This document shows, piece after piece, positions 20,790 to 30,421 of a DNA stretch of 45,522 nucleotides (its first letter is position 1; each line of letters begins with the position of its first letter). The stretch spans positions 1 to 45,522 of the forward strand of contig NXFV01001206.1 of assembly GCA_002803225.1 (NCBI GenBank). The letters are read 5' to 3'. Origin of the DNA: Gamarada debralockiae. Lineage: Eukaryota > Ascomycota > Leotiomycetes > Helotiales > Hyphodiscaceae. The position numbers were made by a program, and so were the translations under genes. The notes beneath the pieces were generated by a model. It was not told the origin of the DNA and ran no database searches. It was given only the letters and a program-made list of their open reading frames with translations.

Positions 20790-21240
20790 TGACATACCTC
20801 TTGCACATGTCTTATAACTCTCTCAACCCAGGCCTGAATCTTCTCCTGGGGCATGTTTTTCCAGCACTTAATCTAATCCTGTTTTAATTGAACTGCTGAT
20901 GTAGCACGACCCTTCTTAGTAGTTTGCCTCTTTATCTAAAACCAACCATAGCTCAATAGTATTAAGATCAGGTGAGTTAGGGGGCCATCCAAGCAACTTC
21001 TTAACCCAAAGGGCTGTGTACACCTGTCCTTGATACTTCGACACGGGAGCAGCTGCATTATCTTCCATAACAATAGTGTCCATCTACTATACACATTTTC
21101 GCGAGGGGAAGTAGCTTTGCCTTAGAATAAGCTGTTGATAGCAATACGAGTTAATACTACCTTTCCTATGGATTCAGTAATGACCTGGTCACCGTAGGCA
21201 CGGCAACATAGGCAGGACTAGGGCTTTGGTTGAGCATGTA
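20790..21240 (-). pseudogene. Tc1/mariner-type transposase C-terminal remnant
   Basis: On the minus strand, MEDNAAAPVSKYQGQVYTA begins at 21067 and continues through LLGWPPNSPDLNTIELWLV. These are the second catalytic Asp region and the W-P-x-x-SPDLN-x-IE-x-W signature carrying the final acidic residue of the DD34E catalytic triad. Stops interrupt both sides, and the N-terminal DNA-binding half is missing. It is an inactive fragment. Confidence 0.75.
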
Positions 21241-21839
21241 TTGCTAATCAAGAGTGTACGGAGGAGGTAAAAGGAGTGACCCGTTGTCAGTTGGGCGGGA
21301 AAAGAGTCGATTGATTTCTAAAAAATTAGGAGGGGGACAACCCCTCTTATGCTACACTAAGAAGCAAGTACAAGTTATACTCAATACGGCAGGGATCGTT
21401 ATTCCAACCAACACGCGTCACCAGGAAAATCCCTGTGACGGCCCTGAAAGAATTGATGCCTGAAATATAAGGCCCTCAGGATTTTCGGCATAGCCGTCAC
21501 ATAATAAGCTTAGGGTAAAGCTAGAAATATAGCTACAAGAAGATAGTATAAGTAGAAAAGTATAAGAGATTCTAAGAGTATATAAAAATATAAATTTCCT
21601 TCCTTTTTGCCCCTCCTCTGCTAGTAGTTACTCTACATTGACAATACACACTAAATCAATAAGCTGAATAAGCTTGACGAGCGCTGTGGGTACAGGGGGC
21701 AGAGCCTATAAATTTAGGCTAAATACGCTAATTTACAGGGGGCGGATGCCGGTTTTAAGCGCACTGACACTAAAGGTCCCTATAAGCGAAAGTGGGTCAA
21801 AAATAGTCAGTCTCGTAACTTTTGGTGGCGTCCTTCGTA
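21241..21839. mobile_element. Possible Tc1-type miniature element (left partner uncertain)
   Basis: A right terminal repeat 'cgtaacttttggtggcgtcc' followed by ttcg ends at 21837 next to TA (21838-21839). It is the inverse of the left end of the neighbouring element at 21840. A weak candidate left end, 'cggaggaggtaaaaggagtg', starts at 21259 just after a TA. The interior has two near-direct repeats of 'tacagggggc' (about 21692 and 21732). There is no coding capacity. Only the right end is well supported. Confidence 0.4.
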
Positions 21840-22064
21840 CGGAGGGACGTGGCCAAAAGTAATCGGACTGACAAGTGTAAGCGCTCGGAAACCTGAGGGA
21901 AAATCGGTTATAGTAAGGGTTATAGGGACTGTGCACTGGACTACAAAGCCCGAAGAGCCTGTAAGTGCCTGTAATTTGCTGTAACCATCTGGTTGCTATG
22001 CAACCTCTGTGGCGTTTAAGGCGCCTACCCCTGCCAGTTCGATTACTTTTGGCCGCGTCCTCCG
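21840..22064. mobile_element. Tc1/mariner-type miniature inverted-repeat element (225 bp)
   Basis: Left TIR: cggagggacgtggccaaaag followed by taatcg. Right TIR is its inverse, cgattacttttggccgcgtc then ctccg, ending at 22064. TA dinucleotides lie on both sides (21838-21839 and 22065-22066), as expected for Tc1/mariner insertion. There is no transposase frame. It could have been mobilised by an element like the one whose remnant lies at 20790-21240. Confidence 0.75.
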
Positions 22065-22185
22065 TACCATGGAAATGTCCACCGCCCGCCTGCTATAGCT
22101 GAATCAGTGACTGACTCAGCCTTTTGCGGGCTCGACAGCCATTTCTCTAGCACGCGCAGTGCGCCGCGTTCAGAGAATAGGCACT

Positions 22186-22663
22186 AGGGCTCCGATATGA
22201 ATGATTCATATATTTTCCTTCATTCAAATTCAAATAATCTTCTAAGACTTTATTCTTATAATAAAAATGATCAATAATTCATGAATTAATTCATGAATTA
22301 AATAAAGTCACGTGGGTGGTACCAAGCTAAAATTTTGCCCTGCGACTTAGAAAAACACTCCTACAACAACTCTCTAATTAAATTATTAGCTTAAAGGATA
22401 ATTTTGTATATAAAATGCCCTAATTGGTTTAAAAGGATAACATTTTAATTAAAAGAACTCTAAAAAGGGGTTTTCAAGCTGCTAAATCCTAGTGTTCCGA
22501 GTGGGGTTTGGTCACGTGATGTTATTTTTTAAAGTCATAAATGAACGCCCCTAATTCACGAAATATTTGGGGTTATTCATGAATGATAATTGAATAATTT
22601 AAATCTATTCAAATTCATTTAATTCCTGAATTATTCGTGTATTCAAATTCAAATCGGAGCCCT
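22186..22663. mobile_element. AT-rich terminal-inverted-repeat element (~478 bp)
   Basis: The left end is agggctccgatatgaat; the right end is the inverse of agggctccgatttgaat. The interior is AT-rich, with repeated 'attcaaattcaaat' and 'attcatgaatt' palindromes, and codes for nothing. No matching target-site duplication was seen at these boundaries, so the superfamily (hAT-like?) is a guess. Confidence 0.6.
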
Positions 22664-23159
22664 CGCCATGAGATTTGGCTATGCGGATATCGTTCCCCTT
22701 TCCGAGATCTTTCCATCGTAATGAAGAACGGCTGTTCGGTTCACATTATCCACTTTCACCAGGTAGAGTTGGTCTCGCAGCATTCAGATGCTAGTCACCG
22801 CAGTCTTCCAAGCTCCTCTTTAACCCGTTGAAGTTCGGCTTCGTCTCTGCATGTCAGTTGGCGGGATTGTGTGCAGTAAACAGCATTTGATTGGTGAATT
22901 GAGCTATAGCTATTGATGCTTATATAGAACGTCTGAATGATAGGCAGCCGTAGGCTTCAGAACCATATACTAGGTGGAAATGCCACTCTGGATAATGCCA
23001 GTGTACCACTATTCGGTATTAACTAACTGTCGAATCAGACGATATTGTATAGAAAAAACATGTATGTATTGATATCTCTAAGGAGGGAAGAATTGGAGGG
23101 TTGCCAGAACCCGAGATATGTGTACGGAACAGTTGCCATAGCAATCAGCGCATCTGACA
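22664..23159. other. Intergenic stretch between repeat elements
   Basis: No gene or repeat was recognised; it may contain further decayed LINE sequence continuing leftwards from the ORF1 remnant. Confidence 0.35.
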
Positions 23160-23934
23160 CTAACACTGCATGCAATCCTGCCACCTTCCATGTTCTTAGC
23201 GTCCCTTATCACCGCTGTGCAGCATCAAACGTGCGTGGTCTTCCGTCTTACGCATTTCCTCCTCAATCGCATTTCTGATTGCTCCCGGTTGTTCCCCGCC
23301 CCTGTCTTCCCCCACTCTAGATGTATTAATTTGCGGTACAGCGTGTCGGTCATTATTGATAGAATGGTGCCCATGGAGGAAAAGGCACGTACGTTGCTTG
23401 GTAGACTGCTCGGTGGCGTTCGAGCAATATCCGCGTATGATAGAGATGCGCTTGGGGTACTGAATGTTGGATAACTGGGTCTGAATCTGTGCTGTCATAT
23501 CTGCGACCTCTTACTTAAGCGCATCGATTTGCTGTGTGAAAGTCTATGTCAGTGTTTGTATCTGATTCACAAGTTCCTATATTTGCTCCTCCACCACCCT
23601 CAATAGCGACTTCACAAGGTCAGTTAACGCCTTGATCTGTGGATCCGCCATTACAATGGGCCTATCCCTCGTCAAATTGCTCGTGGTACGTGCTATTGTT
23701 TCAAGACGTTCTCTTGTCTTTGCCCGAACCTTCGTTGCCACGATGCGATCCCTAAGATGGGAACTGATCTCCGTCCTTTTGGATTGCAATGCATCGGAAG
23801 CTTTTTCCATAACTTCAATTGTATCCTCTCTCATCTGACTTTGAATTAGGTCTCTTCCTCAATTCCTCTTCCTTCGGCGTCTGGATGTGTTCTCGGCTTG
23901 ATTGGCGCATTGGGCTTGCTCCCTCCACCTCCAT
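23160..23934 (-). pseudogene. Tad1-like LINE retrotransposon, ORF1 remnant (RIP-mutated)
   Basis: ORF1 seems to start at ATG 23934 (MEVEGASPMRQSSREHIQTP). After a frame change it continues as a coiled-coil stretch: REDTIEVMEKASDALQSK, then MADPQIKALTDLVKSLLRVV, then EEQI*ELVNQIQTLT*TF and IDALK*EVADM. All three stops stand where Gln would continue the pattern. In a further frame comes SYADIARTPPSSLPSNVRAF, then TDTLY, the hallmark of ORF1 in fungal Tad-type LINEs. The reading then follows INTSRVGED and AKNMEGGRIAC in other frames. Frame changes and Gln-to-stop changes mark it as dead. ORF2 (endonuclease and reverse transcriptase) is absent. The element's 5' untranslated part probably extends to about 24310. 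Confidence 0.72.
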
Positions 23935-24453
23935 CTCGAACTCCCTCTTCCTTTCGAATTCGAATACTGGCTGTCTTGAATCTCCAACCAATGAGAACTT
24001 GTGCTGCTAACACACAAACTGTATTTGCATCACGTGACATTGTACAACGCGACCCAGAGGAATGATCGCCATCGCGACAGTCAAGAGCATTGAATCTAGA
24101 GTAGGAGGCCGAGGATTCTAGATTTAAAGCAGCTGCTGCGAGGCGGACAAAGGGGTATTCTGAGTAGGTTACGAGTATGAGGGTCAACGGGGCATGATAA
24201 GGCCCAACAACAAAACGAGGGAGTTTGGGTAACGATCGAGGAGGAAGACGGTCGAGCAGTGGGGGAGTACGACTTTTATAGACGTTTAGCGGCGGCTGGA
24301 TCATTGCAGCCCGAAGCAGAGGGTCGCTAAACCCCCGGTGGCTACAGTGGAATATTGCGAGTATATGGCGAACTCTTTCCCTTTAAAAGAAATAAAATAA
24401 AATAAAAAATATTATGCTATGCTCCTAGACCAAAATGCAAGAAAGAAGTCGCC

Positions 24454-26882
24454 CTATACAATGTTGTCGGTGCTCTCATAGCCAAGTTGAGTCGTGCTAT
24501 TCTTCGAAGCTTGGGGCCTGAGTCCAACTGAAACAGTGAAAGCATGCCAAAGCCAGCTCTGGTTGAGCAGAGTGATGAGGGCGAATGTAAGTAAAGTCGC
24601 GAAAATAAGTATTGAGAGGACAAAGGAACCGAGTGTTGGCCTCATGGGTAGAATTTCGGACGGCATGCTGAACATAGCCGCCGCAAGGGTCACAGGATAG
24701 AAGAGCTATTGTGACAGGTATCAGATTAGCGACATAAAATGCCAATAAGTTCATGGAGACTCACTATCATAACTACTGTGAGGACTTTGTTGTTCTCGGC
24801 AGTCTTATGTTGTTCTAGTTTCATTTGAAGCTCGAGCTGCGTAGGGTGTCAGTCTCATGGTAAGAGGCACAAGTCTTGCATCCGTTACGTGTCTCAGCCT
24901 AGCAAGAGTTTGGTACTCACTTCTTCCTTACAACCTTGATCACAAAGTTCATTTAGTCCTTGGAGTGGCCCTTCTAGGAGTTCACGCAACCTTGCAAAGT
25001 TCTTATTGATAGCCAAGACTGAGAGTTTTCCTTGGGTCCCCACATTATCGAAAAACGCGCATTCACCGACGTAAAACGAATTCCAAGACTGGATGCTCTT
25101 AGAGAGTGATTTTGTCAGATTTTTGAGGAGTCTGCTCGTATGCACTGTCCAGTCATGAGAAGTTCTATCCTTGCCGTTGTTGGGGTGGCCGAACCAGGAC
25201 GGTTGACCGGACAGGGGGTCTTGACAGCTTTCCGCCTTGAACAAATTAAAATTAGAATTTGACTGAAGTGGCCTAACGTTCTTTTTTTTAACAAAAAAAG
25301 GAAAAGACCAGAAAAAGAGAGCATTTTCCTTTTGTTTTTTTTTAGTTGTTTTCTTTTTGTGGGGGGGGGGGGGGGCGCGCTTTTTGCTTTTTGCATCGAT
25401 CCTCGATAGACCATCCATCATAGTTTGAGAATCAAGCTTTGGAATGGGAAGCAGAAATCCAGGAGACTTACGTAGTATTCCCTTATCATTCGCTGCAACG
25501 AGTCGACTAAATTAGCCCATTCCTGTCTCACTTTGGTTGACTGCATCTCAAGCACTTTCAAAAAGTACTCCCGAGGGTCCCATGAGGGCATCTCCGCATC
25601 ACATACTCCATCGGTTAGGGGATCCCTGCGAAGTCCTCCTTCTACGTAGTCGTCATGCAAGTATTCCACAAAAGATTGCTCGCCGCTCTCCAGATAAGTG
25701 TCGGCCAGTAAATAGGCAATCCATCTGTATCTGTCCATCCCAGAGACTACACAGGATATTTGGCCTTGGTACAGATAGTCAGATTGATTCGAGGTAGATG
25801 TTTTGGGTGGAATTGAGTGCCCGACAAGAAAGGACAGGGATTGGGAATGCCGCAGAGGTTTCCCCTTGGACTTTCGACTGTCAATAAAGCTAGAAGAAGT
25901 TCGCAACACGAAGTATTCAAGGCTAAATGCCAATCGAAAGGTCATAAATCCATTGGACTAGATTAGAGTCAGTTTCTGTTATATATGGAATAGGGATTAG
26001 GCAGTATAAGAGACTTCAATACTGGGATGGCGACCCCGATTGAGGTCTTAGATGATATATAGCTATCTATGAGTTCACTGACTGCAGTTGCCTGGCTCGA
26101 AGACGCAGTGAGAATGAGGGTGAGAATACTCCAACGGTCTGGATCACCGATGAATCTAATTGTCGGTCAACCCATTAAGTTCATCAATAGTCGCACATAT
26201 CCAAGAAGAGCTACGTACAGGAGACGTCTTTCCGCATCCGGTAGGGACTCAGAATGCGGCCCATAATCTGGTCTCTTTTCGGGACATTGTCCTAGCACAC
26301 TTGACAAGGACTCGAAGCGCTACAAGATGGTAAGCCTTCTTTTTTACAAACGGACGGAATAGGAACTTCAACTTTTTTTCTCAATTCGCGATAGAGATCC
26401 CGAGGTGTCAGTGGTCCCAAGTACGGTCGTGAAGATATCATTCCCCCTTTCGTACATTTGTCGTCGAGTAATGCCTTGGATGTACTTGCATATCCCCTGC
26501 CTGTTTCCAACCCTTCAATGCTTGCGCCCGCACAGAAAGCCTTGAAATCTCGTACCATCGTTTCAAATCTCTCTGATATGTCATCTCCACCTCGAATGAA
26601 CGCCTGAATGGCATCCTCCAGTCTATCCCATTGACCAAGGATCTCGATGTACGGCATGTTTTCGCTTGAAATGTTAAAGAGTCGGCGAGTTTCAAAGACT
26701 GGGTCCCAGACGTATTCGGCTAACCCCATTCGGCATCTTGAGGTAGGATATGGTCTTGACTCTGCAAGTCCGAGATAGAATGGTTGGAGGGGTTGAAAGG
26801 AAAAGGGGGTGACCGATGGAGGGCGACGGTGCCTACGCAAGAGATGTCGTCGCTCCCGTTTGCGAAGATCGCTGTGGGACAT
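24454..26882 (-). CDS. CorA-like membrane protein (Mg2+ transporter-like family), seven exons
   Basis: Proposed exons are 26882-26373, 26319-26219, 26155-26023, 25957-25472, 25235-24921, 24836-24765 and 24705-24454. They sum to 1869 nt, giving 622 residues, and every junction keeps frame. Recognisable parts are GPLTPRDLYRELRKK near the end of exon 1, RLLFIGDPDRWSILTLILTA across exons 2-3, SNGFMTFRLAFSLEYFVLR, YRWIAYLLADTY, and the helical WNSFYVGECAFFD region. Two C-terminal membrane helices are VLTVVMILFYPVTLAAAMFS and SFVLSILIFATLLTFALITL. This matches the fungal CorA-like architecture, a long cytosolic part then two TMs; the GMN filter motif of true CorA channels is not seen, so transport is unproven. 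The first intron is least certain: donor gttgaa (53 nt) is assumed, and gtttgt would leave an implausibly short intron. Intron 4 (236 nt) carries long homopolymers. Confidence 0.75.
25236..25471 (-). other. Unusually long homopolymer-rich intron of the CorA-like gene
   Basis: The donor is gtaagt after MIREYY and the acceptor ttcaag before AESCQDPLSGQPSW (an alternative cag lies about 30 nt upstream). On the plus strand it contains a run of 15 G at 25361-25375, beside several runs of seven or more T and A. The other introns in this gene are 53-84 nt. The tract could be an expansion, a small insertion or an assembly artefact. Confidence 0.6.
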
Positions 26883-28139
26883 GTTCTCAGCGCGGCAAGG
26901 TTTTGGGTAATCTGTCACAGGAGGGAGGTCTGTGCTCCTGTGGTTGAAGATAGTCAAGGGGAAAGAAGGGCGGAAACAGTGAGCTGTCTCATCATATGAA
27001 GTACTCCAGTGGAAGGAAAACGTGGTAGGCGTAACTGGCTGACTCCAAAGTCTCGATGGCAGTAATATGTCCCAACGAGCCCGAAATATCGAAATCTTTT
27101 CCAATGAATAGCAGAAAGATTTAGCCTCACTGCCCAACCCGGCCCCCGATCGTTGATTAACTTTGGATGACCTTCTGTGTAACGCAATATGCACAGCGTG
27201 GCGTACCACAATTGGCACAATTTCCGACCGAGATGTGTTGCCCGGCGTGGCCACAGACGCACTATCACGTTGATGTCAGTTAGCAGAGAAGCCTAAGAAA
27301 GGCCAATTCGGAATTCCCTACACATGCCCATATGAAGACATATCGCTTTTTCTTGGATGGCTATTCGTTGGTTAGAATCGGTTGATGAAATAGTAGGATG
27401 ACTGCACCATGAGATAAGGCTTGACGTTGGGCAATTTTCAATAGCATTGGTTCTGGACAGATACCCAGAGGATACACAGACTTGTTTTGTATGTAATAAC
27501 CAAAAATACCAGGATACCCAATCCAGACCCGGCCTCCAAGTTGCTACGGGTGGCTACCCGTGAGGTATTTTACTGGCTGGGTTTAAGACTCTGAGAACTC
27601 CTTGCTGAGTTAAAAAAAAGTCTAATGACGAGAAGAAGAGACTATAGCAATGCGAAGTCCGAGGATTTAGAATATTAATATAAAGGTAACAGAAGCCACT
27701 GAGAGGCGGTATGCCGAAGTCGGATTATATTGAATTTGTGATAAACACACCCGCATCCGAACTATTAGTACCCACTATTTTACGAGGAACCCACAGAGAG
27801 CAATTTACGCGACATAGTCTCTAATTAAGTACTACTCTTAAAACAAGTCAAATAAACAAAGAAAGTTATAAAATTAAAGAAATTATATCTTATCTTTGTA
27901 ATTAGTGTTTAATTATAGGCTTTGATCACTAAATCTTTAGGCCCCCTTCACTAAAAATAAAGTCTGAAAATCAATTTTTCAAAACTTAATGAGATTCTAT
28001 TTAATAAGAAAACTTTCTTAGAGACATTTATAAATATTAGTAAAATAAGTAAAATGGCTTCTTTAGAAGTATTAAATAGTTGTGAAGCAGTAGCAAGTTA
28101 TATTTATCTAACACCCGCACCTGGGTACCTTTATCAGGA
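26883..28139. other. Upstream region of the CorA-like gene and AT-rich stretch
   Basis: Bases 26883-27254 are open in the frame of the CorA-like protein, but no ATG precedes 26882; the frame begins with GTG, so it is treated as 5' leader. About 27800-28100 is very AT-rich with no open frame or repeat recognised, and may be RIP-degraded repeat sequence. Confidence 0.45.
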
Positions 28140-28763
28140 ATAAAGATAGCGCCAGCAAGAGGCGCACCAACTCTCCACCAAGGAGGCGCACCAAACTCTC
28201 AGCTAGCCAATTAGGCGAACCAATCAGGCACACCACACTCTCAGGCGGCCAAGAAAAATTCACCACGTACTCCCGATTAGCATGTGGTTCGGCATCTTGC
28301 ATGACAATGTACCTGCTGTTCCCATCACGCTTGATGAATGTGTTCAAACCTAGTTCCACATCCGTCATCAGCGGATAGCCAGCATTGACCTCGACGAATC
28401 TCTCTGGCTCTGCGTGGATATCGAACTTCCTAGAGCTGTATGGGGCCTGACCTGTCCAACACCCAGAGGTTCCGCAGATCGTAAAACCAGGTACGAATCG
28501 CCGATCGGCAGACTTCCTAACACCTCGCCGTACATACCCAGCCAACTGCACCAGTGTATTTGTTGAACGATATTCGTCAGGATTCTATTTGTGCTTCCCA
28601 ATAACGAGTGCATTTGACCAGTCGTACGTAGGCGGGCAAATGTAGCTAAATTGAAACAGAGAACGAAGGACGTAACGTGAGCTGCGTCCTTCCTCAACAC
28701 GTTTCCGTCATCAGGCCTCCGAATCGAGAAGGCCAGGATGTACCCTATCCTGGAATCCGCCAA
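28140..28763 (-). pseudogene. Broken protein-coding fragment, family not recognised
   Basis: Two overlapping frames look like one protein with a frame change near 28560. The first reads YILAFSIRRPDDGNVLRKDA through FVLCFNLATFARLRTTGQMH to STNRILTNIV. The second reads LVQLAGYVRRGVRKSADRRF through APYSSRKFDIHAEPERFVEV to DAEPHANREYVVNFSWPPES. Neither begins with ATG. I do not recognise the family; amino-acid composition and the flow across the shift suggest former coding sequence. The 3' part runs into short 'ggcgcaccaa' repeats around 28157-28195. Confidence 0.4.
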
Positions 28764-30421
28764 CAGTAACTATCTAGTAGGGTGCTTGCATATCGCTCCC
28801 AGCATCCCATTTCCCACCACATTCCCTCCATCTCCTCACTATACCAACTGTCCCAGCCGGCGCCGGGGAGTTGGTATTACTCTTACAGTCCACAAAGTAC
28901 TCGAAAGAAGTATCAAACTTGCCAAGAATTCCGAATCCGCTCGAGATCGCGAAGGCGATGCTCAATAGCTGCACTTGAGTACCGGAAGTCAGTAGTCCTA
29001 GTGCCTCAACACTATAGTAATAAGTTCGTTTTAGTAGTGTTTTTAAGCCAGTGATAACTTTAGTTCTATGGGATATTCTGATTTTATCTCCGGAGAAAAA
29101 GGGTAAGCTTAATTTAATGTTACAGCACTATATAGAGGCCGTAAGAAGAGTATGGTGTTATTCGCATAAGATAAGAGAAAACTAAGCTAGAGAAGAAAAA
29201 AGAAGAAAGGAGAGCTTTGTAGAAGAGCTCGAGCCTATATGCAGGCATCCTGTCAAGCTATGCCTAATATATATTGTGGTGGGGAAATCAGTGCACGAAG
29301 GGATATCTCTACTAAGCTTCTCAACCATGTTGTGATATATTTTGTACACTGGGCTTTGTTGAAATTACGTGGGACGCTGTTCCTCTAGTCGACCAAGTCA
29401 TTTGTCTTTATTCTTGGATAATCTGTGTTGTCCTTCATTATGTGATTACTGTATAGTCGCCTGCTAGACAGGATATGCCGGGTACACCTAAGAGACTGAC
29501 TTAAGCGCACTTTATGCGTGAAGAGCAGTAAAGCTCGTAGCTTGCACCACTCACGGGAACAATCGCGCACTTCCGGATGGACAAATCACTTTTAAAAAGG
29601 TCAGTGATCAACACTCAACACTTACCCAAAATGGACTATCTGTTTGGATCAACCAGTCGCGTTACTACATTTTCTTTTTTTTCTTAGAGACCATGTGACT
29701 TAGGAAGCCTCGCAAATCTCAAATCATCTTGACCCTCTGAGATAGAACTATGTTCTCTCCCAGGCTCAGCAAGCAAGCGCAGCCCGAGGCTTCAGGCCAG
29801 GCTGTTCTAGATCACTGAGATCAGTAAGTATATTAGCAATCACTCCTTGGTCTAGAACAGCTTGTAGGTGGTATTCCAGGGTATATATATAGCTATGCAC
29901 ACCTCTGAAGAAAAGAAAGAGACACAGTCATATCAATGAATGAAGCACTTCACAAGTCCGAACTCCTTAGCACACGCATGGCCCTATACTAGCCTAATTC
30001 AACAGAGTGAATCTGAAGCTATTCACATTCCGGGACGAGTGCGACTAGCGCCACACTAGTACGATCTGTATGTATATCAAGGAGAGCTTTGAACTTTGAA
30101 CCTTCTCTCCTAGCTTTGTAGTCTAGTAAAATACAGTACTTTCTGCGAGAGTCTCCTGGACTGAGACCCCCTTCGTAGGGCTGCCACATCGGACCAAAAA
30201 GCTACAAGAATTAATCGGCAGGTCAATTCAATATTCTACTGCCAAAAATAATCCACGTGACGCGCCGTCACATATTGTGAGACGAAAGTGATGACATCAA
30301 CGGATGACGAAAATGGTGATAACGATGACGCAACTAGAGGTACATCAGAACATTACCCTTGCACTGCGCCTTACTGAAAACGGCAAAGCTTCATACAAGG
30401 ATTAGCTAGGTTTAGTTATAG
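28764..30421. other. Gene-free stretch with possible LTR
   Basis: No gene is supported in about 1.65 kb. It contains purine-rich AT sequence (29100-29230) and the candidate solo LTR at 29803-30004. The right end is the 3' flank of the leftward aldo-keto reductase. Confidence 0.45.
29803..30004 (-). repeat. Candidate solo LTR (~202 bp)
   Basis: Read on the minus strand it begins TGTTGAATTAGGC and ends GATCTAGAACA, giving the TG...CA ends and short TGTT/AACA inversion of an LTR. A TATA-like 'tatatatata' segment lies inside, as in an LTR promoter. No clear 5-bp target duplication was found (caggc versus gagtg), so the call is tentative. An internal inverted pair 'tgttctaga'/'tctagaaca' (29803 and about 29853) is an alternative explanation for the end structure. 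Confidence 0.35.

Noticed and set aside
21814..21866. The ~50-bp palindrome as a transcription terminator or regulatory hairpin
   Set aside because: Both arms are terminal repeats of Tc1-type elements meeting at a TA, which explains the palindrome.
26883..27254. N-terminal extension of the CorA-like protein
   Set aside because: The frame is open but has no ATG; it begins with GTG, and the residues do not resemble the family's start. An upstream exon cannot be fully excluded.
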